Below, piece after piece: positions 1 through 10,624 of a DNA stretch of 64,000 nt. Origin of the DNA: an uncultured Flavobacteriaceae bacterium (GTDB taxonomy: Bacteria; Bacteroidota; Bacteroidia; Flavobacteriales; Flavobacteriaceae); the NCBI GenBank assembly GCA_905479065.1, contig CAJQLB010000004.1, positions 82,148-146,147 on the forward strand, read 5' to 3'. Under the pieces are notes generated by a model that saw only the letters and a program-made list of their open reading frames with translations, had not been told where the DNA came from and did not search any database. Within the stretch, counting starts at the first letter, position 1, and every line of letters starts with the position of its first letter. A program made the translations under genes and the position numbers.

Positions 1-1
1 G

Positions 2-181
2 AATGAGGACAAAATCCCAAAAGGAGAATACTGCGTTTCAACCTCAAATCGAAATTTTGAAGGTAGACAAGGTCCTGGATCTAGGACCATTCTTGCAAGC
101 CCACTTGTTGCTGCTGCTACAGCAGTTGCTGGGAAAATTATAGATATCACAAAAGAATTAGAAACGCTAGAGTTGACATAA
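2..181 (+). CDS. leuC: 3-isopropylmalate dehydratase large subunit, 3' fragment
   Basis: The window opens inside this gene; about 59 C-terminal residues are present, read in the frame starting at base 2 and ending at TAA 179-181. The piece includes the aconitase-family stretch with [12 protein letters not shown] followed by [14 protein letters not shown], which is the conserved C-terminal substrate-binding part of LeuC. With LeuD it isomerises 2-isopropylmalate to 3-isopropylmalate in leucine synthesis, in the cytoplasm, using a [4Fe-4S] cluster whose ligands lie upstream of the window. leuD starts one base after the stop codon, so the two are co-transcribed. Confidence 0.95.
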   Translation, partial: NEDKIPKGEYCVSTSNRNFEGRQGPGSRTILASPLVAAATAVAGKIIDITKELETLELT

Positions 182-182
182 C

Positions 183-773
183 ATGGAGAAATTCACAACA
201 CTTTCGTCAAGAGCCATTCCATTGGAAGTTGAGAATGTTGACACAGATCAAATAATTCCTGCACGCTTTCTTAAAGCAACAGATAAAAAAGGATTTGGGG
301 ATCATGTCTTTCGCGATTGGAGATATCATGAAAACGGTAAAATTAACGATGAATTTATTTTAAATGATTCTACTTATTCAGGAAGTATTTTAATAGCAGG
401 TAATAATTTTGGTTGTGGTTCAAGTCGTGAACATGCTGCATGGGCGCTGGCAGGATACGGATTTAAAGTTATTGTATCGAGCTTTTTCGCAGATATTTTT
501 AGGGGAAACGCCCTTAATAATGGTATTTTACCAATACAAGTCTCAGAGGTATTTTTAAAAACACTTCTTGACAAGGTTTCCAAAATTCCTCAAACTCAAA
601 TTGAGGTAAACTTAGAGGAACAACTCATTTCTATTTCAGATACGTCACAGTCAGAAAAATTTGAAATAGACGCATACAAAAAGACGTGCCTAATAAATGG
701 TTACGACGATATTGATTACTTACTAAGCATAACAAATAAAATTGAAGCTTTCGAAGCTCGAAAAAATAATTAA
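183..773 (+). CDS. leuD: 3-isopropylmalate dehydratase small subunit
   Basis: This 196-residue protein has the normal length of LeuD. It opens with the typical segment [12 protein letters not shown] (about residues 19-30) and carries the swivel-domain signature [15 protein letters not shown] (about 75-89). It pairs with LeuC to form the isopropylmalate isomerase of leucine synthesis. The ATG lies one base downstream of the leuC stop, and leuB follows three bases after the leuD stop, so leuC-leuD-leuB read as one operon. No leuA lies between leuD and leuB; it may be upstream of the window. Confidence 0.97.
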   Translation: MEKFTTLSSRAIPLEVENVDTDQIIPARFLKATDKKGFGDHVFRDWRYHENGKINDEFILNDSTYSGSILIAGNNFGCGSSREHAAWALAGYGFKVIVSSFFADIFRGNALNNGILPIQVSEVFLKTLLDKVSKIPQTQIEVNLEEQLISISDTSQSEKFEIDAYKKTCLINGYDDIDYLLSITNKIEAFEARKNN

Positions 774-776
774 TCA

Positions 777-1895
777 ATGAAATTAAACATCGCTGTTTTA
801 CCTGGAGATGGGATTGGTCCCGAGGTCACAGACCAAGCTGTTAAGGCTTTAAAAGCAATTGCAATTGAATTCGATCATTCTTTCACGTTCACTTATGCCC
901 CTGTTGGCGCTGTCGCAATTGATGAGACTGGAGATCCACTACCTGAACAGACACTAGATCTTTGTAAAACAACTGATGCCATTTTGTTTGGAGCTATTGG
1001 AGATCCAAAATATGACAATAACCCTTCAGCCACTATACGACCTGAGCAAGGGTTGTTAAAGCTCCGTAAATCGCTTCAACTATTTGCAAATATTAGGCCT
1101 GTAAAAGCCTACAGTCAACTTCTTGAAAAGTCGCCATTAAAAGAACATATCATCAAAGGTACCGATATTAGTATTTATCGCGAGCTCACAGGTGGCATCT
1201 ATTTTGGAGAAAAGTATTTAAGCGATGATAAAAATACAGCATCTGATTTGTGTGAATATTCTAGACTAGAAATTGAAAGAATCTCACATTTAGCATTTAA
1301 AGCAGCACAATCAAGAAGTTTTAATGTTACCTTAATTGATAAAGCTAATGTTTTAGAAAGCTCTCGCTTGTGGAGAAAAGTCGTGAATGACGTTGCAAAA
1401 GAATACCAAGATGTCACGCTTGAGTTTTTATTTGTTGATAATGCGGCAATGCAAATGATTCTTAATCCAAAACAATTCGACGTCATTTTAACAGAAAACA
1501 TGTTTGGTGATATTATAAGTGATGAGGCGAGCGTTATTGGCGGATCTATAGGTCTTCTGGCATCAGCGTCTGTAGGCGATAAGTATGCAATGTTTGAACC
1601 CATTCATGGCTCATACCCTCAAGCGAAAGGCAAGGGTATCGCAAATCCAATAGCATCAATATTGTCTGCAGCAATGCTACTAGAACATTTCAACCTTCAA
1701 TCTGAAGCAAATCGTATCAAAAATGCTGTAGAAAAGTCATTGAAATTACACATTACCACACCTGATATTAACGCAAAATATGACAACGTAACGACAGGTA
1801 AAGTAGGTGATTTTATTGAAGATTTTATATCAAATCCAAACGAGACAAATCTCAATTTCACCAATATCCATTTAGGTCAATCAACCATTATATAG
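777..1895 (+). CDS. leuB: 3-isopropylmalate dehydrogenase
   Basis: The enzyme oxidatively decarboxylates 3-isopropylmalate to 2-oxoisocaproate with NAD+, the third step specific to leucine. The 372 residues contain the family marks in order: LPGDGIGPEV near the N-terminus, the active-site YRELTGGIYFGE with its Arg and Tyr, DKANVLESSRLWR with the catalytic Lys, the metal-binding FGDIISDEAS, and FEPIHGSYP. A C-terminal tail of about 20 residues (ending GQSTII) goes slightly past the usual end. It is the last gene of the leuCDB run and faces gapN head-to-tail, with only 38 bases between the two stop codons and no clear hairpin terminator there. Confidence 0.97.
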   Translation: MKLNIAVLPGDGIGPEVTDQAVKALKAIAIEFDHSFTFTYAPVGAVAIDETGDPLPEQTLDLCKTTDAILFGAIGDPKYDNNPSATIRPEQGLLKLRKSLQLFANIRPVKAYSQLLEKSPLKEHIIKGTDISIYRELTGGIYFGEKYLSDDKNTASDLCEYSRLEIERISHLAFKAAQSRSFNVTLIDKANVLESSRLWRKVVNDVAKEYQDVTLEFLFVDNAAMQMILNPKQFDVILTENMFGDIISDEASVIGGSIGLLASASVGDKYAMFEPIHGSYPQAKGKGIANPIASILSAAMLLEHFNLQSEANRIKNAVEKSLKLHITTPDINAKYDNVTTGKVGDFIEDFISNPNETNLNFTNIHLGQSTII

Positions 1896-1933
1896 TCCTT
1901 CACGACTCAAATTTCAATATGGTTTTTTATTTT

Positions 1934-3526
1934 TTACAGGATATAATCCGTACTAACAAAGTTAGATGCTTGTGAAGCTAACAAATCTTTTAAAATCTCA
2001 TTATTGTAAGAATTATCTTTAGATGCAACAAAAGTTCTAATAGAGAATGATCTTAATGCGTCACGAACACTCAAAGTCGCCACAGCAGAATCCTTCCTTC
2101 CCGTAAATGGATAAACATCAGGACCACGTTGGCATGAACTATTGAGGTTCACACGACAGACCAAATTTACAAGAGCATCAATTAGTGGGGCTAAGGTTTT
2201 AACATCTCTTCCAAAAAGACTTACTTGTTGACCATAATTTGAAGATGCCATATCATTTAAAGGCTCTTCAATGTTAGAAAAGGGAACTATTGGAATCACG
2301 GGACCAAATTGCTCCTCCTCATATACACGCATATCGGTTGACGCTGGATATAAAACAGCCGGAAAAATATAATTTTTAAAAATTTCTCCTCCTCGTTTAT
2401 TTTTTATTTTTGCTCCTTTCGATACTGCATCATCAATCAACTCTTGAATATAAGACGGCTTATCTGGTTCTGGTAGTGGTGTAAGTTTAGCGCCAGCATC
2501 CCAAGGATTTCCAAAGTTAAGTGCATCAACTTTTTCTGAAAATTGTCTAATAAAGTCATCAACTACATCCTTGTGAACATACAAAACTTTCAAAGCTGTG
2601 CAACGTTGGCCATTAAAAGATGTTGCCCCTGCAATACACTCATTTATAGCCAAGTTTAAATCTGCATCTGGCATTACAATTGCAGGATTATTAGCCTCCA
2701 AACCAAGAACCATTCTTAGACGATTACTTTTAGGGTGTATATTCTGTAATGCATTTGCAGACTTGCTATGGCCAATCAATGCCAAAACATCTACACGACC
2801 ATCTTTCATAATTGGTGAAGCCACTGTGCGACCTCTACCAAAGAGAATATTAACAACACCTTTTGGAAAACTATTCTGAAAGGCCTCCATTAAAGGCGTT
2901 AAAAGAAGGACACCAAATTTAGCCGGCTTAAATATGGCGGTATTACCCATAATAAGGGCCGGTATTAATAAGCAAAATGTTTCATTTAAGGGATAATTAT
3001 AAGGCCCCAAGCACAAAACCACACCTAATGGGCCACGCCTAATGTGTGCATGAATATTTCCACTTTTAAGAAATTTTGCACTATTACGATCCATTTTCTT
3101 GTAATCCTCAATAGTATCATAAATGTACTCAACCGTTCTGTCAAATTCCTTTTCTGAATCAGCTAAATTTTTACCAATTTCCCACATCAATAGCTTCACT
3201 ACCTCTTCACGCTTCGTTTTCATTTGTTCAACAAACTTCTCCATGCATGATATTCTGTCAGAAACCTTCATCGTAGGCCACAACCCCTGACCTTTATTAA
3301 ATGCCGTTGAGGCAGCATCAAGAGCTTCTATTGCTTCTTTTTCTGTTAGCGTTGGAATACTTCCAAGCAATGTTGGGTGGTAGTTTTCGGTTGAAGAAAT
3401 TGTTGAGTATATTTCAGACGTTTCACCTTTCCATTCTACCAGCTTACCATCTAACAAGTACCTAGATTGGTGTATTAACTCTTTGATTTTAAATTGCTCA
3501 GGAATTGTCTTAAATCGCATTTTCAT
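1934..3526 (-). CDS. gapN: NADP-dependent glyceraldehyde-3-phosphate dehydrogenase (aldehyde dehydrogenase family)
   Basis: This 530-residue aldehyde dehydrogenase has the catalytic Cys309 in [10 protein letters not shown], the general base Glu277 in LGLEANN and the oxyanion Asn177 in GPYNYPL. The long N-terminus and the C-terminal region with [12 protein letters not shown] and FTGRKDS are typical of the non-phosphorylating GAPN subgroup, which oxidises glyceraldehyde-3-phosphate directly to 3-phosphoglycerate and makes NADPH without ATP. Substrate assignment is by resemblance to flavobacterial GapN; another aldehyde substrate is possible. The gene stands alone between leuB (convergent) and ilvA (same strand, 65 bases away). 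Confidence 0.85.
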   Translation of the reverse strand: MKMRFKTIPEQFKIKELIHQSRYLLDGKLVEWKGETSEIYSTISSTENYHPTLLGSIPTLTEKEAIEALDAASTAFNKGQGLWPTMKVSDRISCMEKFVEQMKTKREEVVKLLMWEIGKNLADSEKEFDRTVEYIYDTIEDYKKMDRNSAKFLKSGNIHAHIRRGPLGVVLCLGPYNYPLNETFCLLIPALIMGNTAIFKPAKFGVLLLTPLMEAFQNSFPKGVVNILFGRGRTVASPIMKDGRVDVLALIGHSKSANALQNIHPKSNRLRMVLGLEANNPAIVMPDADLNLAINECIAGATSFNGQRCTALKVLYVHKDVVDDFIRQFSEKVDALNFGNPWDAGAKLTPLPEPDKPSYIQELIDDAVSKGAKIKNKRGGEIFKNYIFPAVLYPASTDMRVYEEEQFGPVIPIVPFSNIEEPLNDMASSNYGQQVSLFGRDVKTLAPLIDALVNLVCRVNLNSSCQRGPDVYPFTGRKDSAVATLSVRDALRSFSIRTFVASKDNSYNNEILKDLLASQASNFVSTDYIL

Positions 3527-3591
3527 AAATTATTTTTTACACTTTCAAATTACAACAAACAGTAGTTAAAATAGGTTAAGACTTTGTTAAG

Positions 3592-4854
3592 CTAAACCAA
3601 AAATTGAAATAAATCTGGCTTATTATTTAGATAATCACCATAAAAATTATGCAACTTCATTTTAGTTATTAGAGGCTCTAAGTCCTTTGGAGATTTTAAT
3701 TGCACACCAACTACAGCTACATCATTTTCTCTATTGACTTTTTTTGTATATTCAAAATGAGTAATATCATCATCCTTTCCTAAAATTTTAACCACAAACT
3801 CCCTTAAAGCTCCGGCTCTTTGGGGAAATTTTATCAGAAAATAATGTTTTAAATTTGCATGAAGTAAAGCGCGTTCTTTTATTTCAGGAGTTCGTGTAAT
3901 GTCATTATTACTTCCACTGATTAAGCAAATCACATTTTTACCTTTAATCTTTTCTGCATAAGCATCCAAAGCTGTAAGACTTAATGCTCCTGCTGGTTCA
4001 GCAACTATAGCATCTTTATTGTAAAGCTCTAAAATAACTTGACATATTTTCCCTTCGGGAACTGTGACTACAGCATCCAAATTTTGTTTACAAATTTCAA
4101 AATTTTTATCTCCTACTCTTCTCACAGCGGCACCATCTACAAAGCGCTCAATTTCTTTAAGCTCAATAATTTTATTAGCCTCAATAGATTTTGACATTGA
4201 TGGTGCTCCTTCGGGCTCCACACCAATAATTTTGGTCTTTGGAGACATCATTTTAACCATTGCCGAAAGTCCAGACGCTAAACCCCCACCACCAACTGGA
4301 ATAAAAATAAAATCAATAACTTCTTTTGATTGACTTAGGATTTCTAGCCCTACAGTAGCCTGACCTTCAATAACTTTTTCATCATTAAAAGGATGTATAA
4401 ACGTTTTATTTAAACGTTCGCATTCCAGCTTGGCTACTTCATAGGAATCATCAAATGTGTCACCGACTAAAACAACATTAATAAAATCTTCTCCAAACAT
4501 TTTAACCTGTTCAATTTTTTGATTGGGGGTTGGTGAAGGCATAAATATGGTTCCTTTTACCTTTAGTAATTTACATGACAAAGCAACACCCTGCGCGTGA
4601 TTTCCTGCACTAGCGCACACGATGCCATTTTCAACCTCAGTATCATTTAATGTTGACATTTTATTATAAGCTCCTCTTATTTTATAAGAACGAACTTGTT
4701 GTAAATCTTCCCTTTTAAACATGATATTACAACCGTAATGATTTGAATATCGCATGTTTTTGGCAAGCGGACTAACAATAGCAATGTCTGATAAACGAGT
4801 CGCAGCTGCTTTTACATTTTTTAATGTTGGAAAATATGTCGTTGTAGTTTCCAT
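3592..4854 (-). CDS. ilvA: Threonine ammonia-lyase (threonine dehydratase), biosynthetic
   Basis: IlvA deaminates threonine to 2-oxobutanoate, the entry to isoleucine synthesis. The 420-residue protein has a fold-type II PLP domain: Lys58 in SYKIRGA holds PLP, and the glycine-rich phosphate loop VGGGGLASG lies near residue 190. The last 90 or so residues (HYFLIKFPQRAGALREF onward) form one ACT-like regulatory domain, where isoleucine feedback would act; E. coli IlvA has two such domains and is longer. It is the last gene of the ilvDBNCA operon, starting three bases after the ilvC stop. Confidence 0.95.
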   Translation of the reverse strand: METTTTYFPTLKNVKAAATRLSDIAIVSPLAKNMRYSNHYGCNIMFKREDLQQVRSYKIRGAYNKMSTLNDTEVENGIVCASAGNHAQGVALSCKLLKVKGTIFMPSPTPNQKIEQVKMFGEDFINVVLVGDTFDDSYEVAKLECERLNKTFIHPFNDEKVIEGQATVGLEILSQSKEVIDFIFIPVGGGGLASGLSAMVKMMSPKTKIIGVEPEGAPSMSKSIEANKIIELKEIERFVDGAAVRRVGDKNFEICKQNLDAVVTVPEGKICQVILELYNKDAIVAEPAGALSLTALDAYAEKIKGKNVICLISGSNNDITRTPEIKERALLHANLKHYFLIKFPQRAGALREFVVKILGKDDDITHFEYTKKVNRENDVAVVGVQLKSPKDLEPLITKMKLHNFYGDYLNNKPDLFQFLV

Positions 4855-4857
4855 AAA

Positions 4858-6360
4858 TTAGTGAGTAGAAATTCCATTGACCTCTGATGTTGATTTTATT
4901 CGTTTCATCGCAGTCATCGCAGTCCGCAAATGTTTTCCAACAGCCTCAATAGGATGATTACGAATAGCATCATTCACCTTTATTAGTTCAAGATTATCAA
5001 CAGAATTTGAGGCCTTATAAGAAGATCCAATAACATCTGTTCCTATTGATTTCATAAAATCGTCAAGCAAAGGTTTACAAGCATGGTCAAATAAATAACA
5101 ACCATATTCAGCTGTGTCTGAAATGATTCTGTTCATTTCAAATAATTTTTTTCTTGCAACAGTATTAGCAATTAGAGGCAGTTCATGCAAGGACTCATAA
5201 TAGGCTGATTCCTCAATGATTCCTGAATTAACCATTGTCTCAAAGGCTAATTCTACACCTGCTCGCACAAAAGCGACCATGATAAGACCATGGTCAAAAT
5301 ATTCTTGTTCTGAAATATAGTGGTTTGTTACAATAGTTTTCTCAAAAGCTGTTTCTCCTGTTGCTTTTCTCCATTTCAATAAATTAACATCGTCATTTGC
5401 CCAATCCTCCATCATCGTTTTCGAAAAATGTCCGGACATGATATCATCCATATGCTTTTCGTATAATGGTTTCATGATGTCTTTCAACTCTTCAGACAAC
5501 TCAAAAGCTTTAATTTTGGCTGGATTTGATAATCGATCCATCATCGTTGTTATCCCACCGTGTTTCAGAGCTTCCGTAATGGTTTCCCAACCGTATTGAA
5601 CTAACTTAGCGGCATAGCCTCCATTAATACCCTCAGCAACCATTTTATCAAATAATAAGATAGAAGCTGTTTGTAACACTCCACATAGAATGGTTTGTTC
5701 TCCCATCAAATCACTTTTTACTTCAGCAACAAAAGAAGACTCTAAAACTCCTGCTTTATGACCACCAGTAGCAGCAGCGTATGCTTTTGCCTGGTCCCAA
5801 CCCTTACCTTCAGGATCATTTTCAGGGTGAACTGCAATCAATGTAGGCACACCAAACCCCCTCATAAATTCCTCTCGAACTTCTGTACCTGGACACTTTG
5901 GAGCAACCATGATGACCGTTAAATCTTCACGTATATGTTTTCCTTCTTCTACAATATTAAACCCGTGTGAGTACGATAAAGTAGCCCCTTTTTTCATCAG
6001 AGGCATAACATCCGAAACAACATTTGAATGTTGCTTATCTGGAGTTAGGTTAAGAACTAAATCAGCAGATGGTATTAAGTCATGATATGTGCCAATTGTA
6101 AAATTATTAGATTTGGCGTTTTTAAAAGATTGGCGCTCTTCATCAATTGCTTTTTGCCTTAGAGCATATGAAATATCCAAACCGGAATCCCTCATGTTGA
6201 GACCTTGATTGAGACCTTGGGCCCCACAGCCAATTATTACAATTTTTTTTCCTTTTAAAGCATTTACACCATCTTCAAACTCCGAAGTTTCCATAAAGCG
6301 ACACTTCGAAAGTTGGTCTAACTTTTGACCTAGTGATAGAGTGTTAAAATAATTTGCCAT
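4858..6360 (-). CDS. ilvC: Ketol-acid reductoisomerase, long class II form
   Basis: The enzyme converts acetolactate or acetohydroxybutyrate to the dihydroxy acid with NADPH and Mg2+. At 500 residues it is the long class II (E. coli-like) form, not the 330-residue class I form. The Rossmann motif [20 protein letters not shown] lies at about residues 40-59, and the knotted helical C-terminal half is duplicated, as the family requires. Conserved acids for Mg2+ are visible around [13 protein letters not shown]. It lies between ilvN and ilvA with gaps of 12 and 3 bases. Confidence 0.97.
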   Translation of the reverse strand: MANYFNTLSLGQKLDQLSKCRFMETSEFEDGVNALKGKKIVIIGCGAQGLNQGLNMRDSGLDISYALRQKAIDEERQSFKNAKSNNFTIGTYHDLIPSADLVLNLTPDKQHSNVVSDVMPLMKKGATLSYSHGFNIVEEGKHIREDLTVIMVAPKCPGTEVREEFMRGFGVPTLIAVHPENDPEGKGWDQAKAYAAATGGHKAGVLESSFVAEVKSDLMGEQTILCGVLQTASILLFDKMVAEGINGGYAAKLVQYGWETITEALKHGGITTMMDRLSNPAKIKAFELSEELKDIMKPLYEKHMDDIMSGHFSKTMMEDWANDDVNLLKWRKATGETAFEKTIVTNHYISEQEYFDHGLIMVAFVRAGVELAFETMVNSGIIEESAYYESLHELPLIANTVARKKLFEMNRIISDTAEYGCYLFDHACKPLLDDFMKSIGTDVIGSSYKASNSVDNLELIKVNDAIRNHPIEAVGKHLRTAMTAMKRIKSTSEVNGISTH

Positions 6361-6372
6361 TCTAGTAGTTTA

Positions 6373-6900
6373 TTAGTTATTAAATGCAGCTAGCATTTCA
6401 GTTATTTTCATTTCATCTTTTGTCACAGCAATCCTTCCTGAGCGGACAAACTGCATAATTCCAAAAACACTAAGTTCTCTATGTAATAATTCAATTTCAT
6501 TTCTTCGTCCAGATTTTTCTAAAACAAAAAAAGCTTTATTTACAGTTACAATTCTTGCGTTACTATCTTTAATTATATTTTGTATTTGCCGCTCCTCAAA
6601 TAACAAATCAGATTTTATTTTGAATAAGCACGACTCCTGATAAATCGTCTCGTCATCTGTGTGATAAAAGGCTTTAATTACCTCTACTTGCTTTTCTATT
6701 TGACCAATAATTTTCTTAACCTCTTTTTCGGTCATTTTCACTAAAATTGTAAATCGAGAAACTCCTTCAATTTCAGATATTGATGTATTTAAGCTTTCAA
6801 TATTGATGTGTCTTCTTTGAAAAATCGCAGAAATTCTATTCAACAACCCTATGTGATTTTCTGTATAAATTGATACTGTAAATAGTTCTTTTATTTCCAT
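6373..6900 (-). CDS. ilvN: Acetolactate synthase small (regulatory) subunit
   Basis: This 175-residue subunit confers valine feedback control on IlvB. The N-terminal ACT domain is clear: TENHIGLLNRISAIFQRRHI followed by NIESLN (about residues 14-38). The rest is the small-subunit C-terminal domain, ending LAAFNN. The start lies two bases after the ilvB stop, fitting equal expression of the two subunits. Confidence 0.96.
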   Translation of the reverse strand: MEIKELFTVSIYTENHIGLLNRISAIFQRRHINIESLNTSISEIEGVSRFTILVKMTEKEVKKIIGQIEKQVEVIKAFYHTDDETIYQESCLFKIKSDLLFEERQIQNIIKDSNARIVTVNKAFFVLEKSGRRNEIELLHRELSVFGIMQFVRSGRIAVTKDEMKITEMLAAFNN

Positions 6901-6902
6901 AA

Positions 6903-8645
6903 TTATTCTAATCTAATATCTGAAACTGATGCTCCTGAGGGTACCATCGGAAACACATTGTCTTCTTTTTCCACACATACTTCTAAAAAATATGCATCTT
7001 GACTTTTCATCATTTCTTCAATTGCTGATCCTAACTCCTCTCGCTCTGAGACACGTCGTGCTTGGATATGATATCCTTTAGCAATAGCAACAAAATCAGG
7101 GTTTGTCATTTCAGTAGAGGCATATCGTTTATCAAAAAAGAGTTGTTGCCATTGACGCACCATCCCTAAAAAATTATTGTTCAAAACAACAATTTTTACC
7201 GCTGTTTTTTGTTGAAAAATGGTGCCTAATTCTTGTATCGTCATTTGATATCCTCCATCACCGATGATCGCAATAACTTCACGATTTGGAGCAGCCATTT
7301 TTGCGCCAATTGCAGCAGGTAAAGCAAACCCCATAGTCCCAAGTCCCCCTGAGGTAATATTGCTTTTACTCACATTGAAATCAGCGTAACGACAAGTAAT
7401 CATCTGATGTTGACCAACATCAGAAACAATCGCAGCGTTTCCACCACTTTTCGAATTAATCTCATTTAAAACTTCACCCATTGTCAAACCATCTTTTGTT
7501 GGGTGTAAATCATTTTTTATAACCTTTTCAAATTCAATGGCATATAAATCTTTAAACTTTTGATGCCAAGATTTGTGAGTTTTGACTTCTAAAAGAGGTA
7601 GTATTTGGGTCAGGCTTTCCTTGGCATCACCTAAAACAGCGACATCTGTCTTTACATTTTTATCAACCTCAGCAGGATCAATTTCAAAATGAATGATTTT
7701 TGCTTGTTTTGCGTATTCGTCTAGTTTCCCTGTTACACGATCATCAAAACGCATCCCAATTGCAATCAACACATCACAATCGTTTGTGAGAACATTTGGA
7801 GCATAATTTCCATGCATTCCAACCATACCAATATTTAATGGATGAGAAGTTGAAATTGCTGATGCCCCTAAAATGGTCCAAGCAGCGGGAATCCCCGTTT
7901 TTTCTATCATGGCTTTAAGCTGCTCTTCAGCGTGAGCCAAAATCACACCTTGCCCCCAAACAATCATTGGTTTTTTAGCACCGTTGATTATCTCTGCTGC
8001 TTGATCAAGTGATGCTTTGTCTGTTTTAGGCACTGGTAGATAACTTCTTACACCTTCACATTTTTTGTATTGAAAATCGAACTCTGCAAATTGTGCATCT
8101 TTTGTAATATCTATTAACACTGGTCCAGGTCTTCCACTTCTGGCTATGTAAAAAGCTTTGGCGATAACTTCAGGTATTTCTGCGGCATTTGTAATTTGAT
8201 GATTCCATTTTGTAACTGGTGTCGATATCCCAACAATATCTGTTTCTTGAAAAGCATCACTACCCAATAAATGCGAAGCGACCTGACCGGTTATACAAAC
8301 CATTGGGGTTGAATCAATTTGTGCGTCTGCTATTCCTGTAATTAAATTAGTTGCTCCAGGACCAGAGGTTGCCATGGCAACTCCAACTTTACCCGAAATC
8401 CTGGCATATCCTTGAGCAGCGTGGGTCGCTCCTTGTTCATGCCTTGTTAACACGTGATGAATTTCGTTTTGGTACTTGTAAAGCTCATCATAAACAGGCA
8501 TAATAGCCCCACCTGGGTAACCGTAAATCATATCAACACCCTCAGCCAATAAACAACGTACAATCGCTTCACTTCCCGAAATACGCTCTTTTGGCTGCTC
8601 TAAATATTGCTTTTTTTTCATTGTTTGTAATTCTTCCATAATCAT
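6903..8645 (-). CDS. ilvB: Acetolactate synthase large (catalytic) subunit
   Basis: This TPP enzyme condenses two pyruvates to acetolactate, or pyruvate with 2-oxobutanoate to acetohydroxybutyrate. The 580 residues show the TPP-activating Glu in RHEQGATHAAQGYAR (about 64-78), the FAD-binding middle domain and the TPP/Mg2+ signature GDGGYQMTIQELGTI leading to NNNFLGMVRQWQQLF. A few N-terminal residues may be over-called, because Met3 and Met9 (MKKKQYLE) are also possible starts. It starts three bases after the ilvD stop. Its product is also the substrate expected for the acetolactate decarboxylase-like lipoprotein at 40997-41743. Confidence 0.97.
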   Translation of the reverse strand: MIMEELQTMKKKQYLEQPKERISGSEAIVRCLLAEGVDMIYGYPGGAIMPVYDELYKYQNEIHHVLTRHEQGATHAAQGYARISGKVGVAMATSGPGATNLITGIADAQIDSTPMVCITGQVASHLLGSDAFQETDIVGISTPVTKWNHQITNAAEIPEVIAKAFYIARSGRPGPVLIDITKDAQFAEFDFQYKKCEGVRSYLPVPKTDKASLDQAAEIINGAKKPMIVWGQGVILAHAEEQLKAMIEKTGIPAAWTILGASAISTSHPLNIGMVGMHGNYAPNVLTNDCDVLIAIGMRFDDRVTGKLDEYAKQAKIIHFEIDPAEVDKNVKTDVAVLGDAKESLTQILPLLEVKTHKSWHQKFKDLYAIEFEKVIKNDLHPTKDGLTMGEVLNEINSKSGGNAAIVSDVGQHQMITCRYADFNVSKSNITSGGLGTMGFALPAAIGAKMAAPNREVIAIIGDGGYQMTIQELGTIFQQKTAVKIVVLNNNFLGMVRQWQQLFFDKRYASTEMTNPDFVAIAKGYHIQARRVSEREELGSAIEEMMKSQDAYFLEVCVEKEDNVFPMVPSGASVSDIRLE

Positions 8646-8648
8646 GAT

Positions 8649-10328
8649 TTAAAACTCATCGGTTACGCACCCCTTTGAAGCCGAGGAAACAGTTTTTGCG
8701 TATTTATAAAGGACACCTCTCTGAACTTTTAATTCAGGAGCTTCCCATTGATGTTTTCTTTTTAATAACTCTTCTTCACTTATTTCAAGCGTAATGGCAT
8801 TGGTTTCAGCATCTATCGTTATGACATCACCATCATTGATCAAGGCAATGGGGCCACCTTCTTGTGCCTCAGGTGTAATATGTCCAACTACAAAACCGTG
8901 CGTGCCTCCTGAAAAACGACCATCAGTAATCAACGCAACATCGTTACCTAATCCTGCACCCATTATAGCTGCTGTTGGTTTTAACATTTCAGGCATACCT
9001 GGGCCACCCTTAGGACCTTCATAGCGTATAACCACTACGTCACCTTTATTTACTTTTCCATCGCGAATACCATCATTCGCTTCATATTCCCCCTCAAAAA
9101 CCTTAGCAGTTCCTCTGTACTTCAATCCCTCTTTTCCTGTAATTTTAGCAACACTGCCTTCTGGCGCTAGGTTACCATACAACATTCTTAAATGACCTGT
9201 TATTTTTATTGGATTTTCAATTGACTTGATAACCTCCTGACCTTTTTTTAAATCATCTACATTTGACAGGTTTTCCGCCAAGGTCTTTCCTGTTACTGTC
9301 ATACAATCTCCATTGAGCAAACCTTTTTTAAGCAAATATTTCATAACCGCTGGAATCCCTCCAACTTCATGAACATCCTCCATGAGATATTTCCCGCTTG
9401 GCTTTAAGTCTGCTAAAAAGGGTGTATTATCACTGATTTTTTGAAAATCAGACAATGTAAAGTCTATTTGCGCTGCTCTTGCTATGGCAAGAAAATGTAA
9501 AACAGCATTGGTTGAGCCTCCTAGAATAGTCACTAAACGAATGGCATTCTCCAGCGATTCTCTTGTTATGATATCAGATGGCTTGATGTCCTTTTCAAGT
9601 AGTAGACGCATCGCCTCACCAGCTTTTATTGCTTCATGTTTTTTTGCATCGCCTGTCGCTGGATTTGATGAATTATAAGGCAAGGTCATTCCTAAAGCCT
9701 CTATGGCAGAAGCCATAGTGTTTGCAGTATACATTCCTCCACATGCCCCTGCCCCTGGAATGGCTTTCTTAACAATGCATTCAAATTCATCTTGGTCCAT
9801 AGTACCCGCGACCTTACTCCCCCAAGCCTCAAATGCCGAAACGACATCTAATTTTTTACCATTATGACATCCTGAATCAATAGTTCCACCATAAACCAAG
9901 ATTGATGGTCGATTTAGTCTGATCATAGCCATAAGTGCCCCTGGCATGTTTTTATCACACCCCACGACAGTTACCAGACCATCGTAACTCATCGCTTGAA
10001 CTACCGTCTCCATAGAATCGGCAATAACGTCTCGTGATGGCAATGAATAGCGCATACCAGGTGTTCCCATCGAAATACCGTCACTCACCCCTATCGTATT
10101 AAAAATTAACCCAATAACCTCTTGTTTTAAAGTCCCCTCCTTAACATACTTAGCCAAATCATTTAAATGCATATTGCATGGATTACCTTCGTAACCTGTG
10201 CTCGCTATTCCAACAAGGGGCTTTTTAAAATCTTGACGTGTAAGTCCGATACCATGCAACATGGCTTGAGCAGCTGGCTGCGTTGGATCTTGTGTGACTG
10301 TTTTACTGTATTTATTTAGAGGCTTCAT
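8649..10328 (-). CDS. ilvD: Dihydroxy-acid dehydratase
   Basis: IlvD dehydrates 2,3-dihydroxy-isovalerate and its isoleucine analogue to the 2-oxo acids. The three cluster cysteines expected for the family are present: Cys51 (NPCNMHL), Cys124 ([10 protein letters not shown]) and Cys196 ([12 protein letters not shown]), so the enzyme should be active and oxygen-sensitive. The length of 559 residues is normal. It is the first gene of the ilvDBNCA operon, with a promoter-like sequence and a 15-bp palindrome just upstream. Confidence 0.97.
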   Translation of the reverse strand: MKPLNKYSKTVTQDPTQPAAQAMLHGIGLTRQDFKKPLVGIASTGYEGNPCNMHLNDLAKYVKEGTLKQEVIGLIFNTIGVSDGISMGTPGMRYSLPSRDVIADSMETVVQAMSYDGLVTVVGCDKNMPGALMAMIRLNRPSILVYGGTIDSGCHNGKKLDVVSAFEAWGSKVAGTMDQDEFECIVKKAIPGAGACGGMYTANTMASAIEALGMTLPYNSSNPATGDAKKHEAIKAGEAMRLLLEKDIKPSDIITRESLENAIRLVTILGGSTNAVLHFLAIARAAQIDFTLSDFQKISDNTPFLADLKPSGKYLMEDVHEVGGIPAVMKYLLKKGLLNGDCMTVTGKTLAENLSNVDDLKKGQEVIKSIENPIKITGHLRMLYGNLAPEGSVAKITGKEGLKYRGTAKVFEGEYEANDGIRDGKVNKGDVVVIRYEGPKGGPGMPEMLKPTAAIMGAGLGNDVALITDGRFSGGTHGFVVGHITPEAQEGGPIALINDGDVITIDAETNAITLEISEEELLKRKHQWEAPELKVQRGVLYKYAKTVSSASKGCVTDEF

Positions 10329-10344
10329 GATGATTTTTTTATCC

Positions 10345-10359
10345 CTAAGTAAAACTTAG
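10345..10359. promoter_or_regulatory. Palindrome between ilvD promoter and start codon
   Basis: CTAAGT-AAA-ACTTAG is a perfect inverted repeat with 6-bp arms. It sits between the candidate -7 box and the ilvD ATG, where a repressor would block transcription. A related half (CTAAGTATTAC) lies at about 10431. No binding protein can be named. Confidence 0.35.
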
Positions 10360-10365
10360 TTAGCT

Positions 10366-10399
10366 CGAAATTATATGTTTCAATTATTAGTTGTAACAA
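10366..10399 (-). promoter_or_regulatory. Candidate ilvD operon promoter
   Basis: On the - strand a TTG (10399-10397) is followed after 23 bases by TAATTTCG (10373-10366), one mismatch from the Bacteroidetes -7 consensus TAnnTTTG. The implied transcript start lies about 35 bases before the ilvD ATG. This is a consensus match only. Confidence 0.35.
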
Positions 10400-10624
10400 G
10401 TGCTTTGTAAATGGTCTAAAGTCATTGACGCTAAGTATTACTCAACTTATTAATAATCAGTAATTTATATTTATAATTATATGATGTTCAAGTTCTTAAA
10501 ATAATGTGTAAAAAAAGACACCTAATTCTAGACTGTATAAAGCGGCTTTAAACTGATAACATTCTTTTAATCACTGTAAAATTCTTTATATCACACGTTT
10601 TAGAATATACTTGTCTTTGAACGT

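Larger units (their letters stand above)
10329..10624. other. gltD-ilvD intergenic region
   Basis: This 296-bp spacer separates gltD from ilvD, both on the - strand. Besides the candidate promoter and palindrome it holds a second small palindrome, TAAAGC-C-GCTTTA on the - strand (10538-10550). I found no T-box and no leader peptide rich in Ile, Leu or Val codons, so classical BCAA attenuation is not evident. Confidence 0.5.

Noticed and set aside
10329..10624. Possible leader-peptide or T-box attenuator for the ilv operon
   Set aside because: The only short ORF (MTLDHLQSTCYN) lacks runs of Ile, Leu or Val codons, and no T-box sequence or terminator/antiterminator pair is visible.
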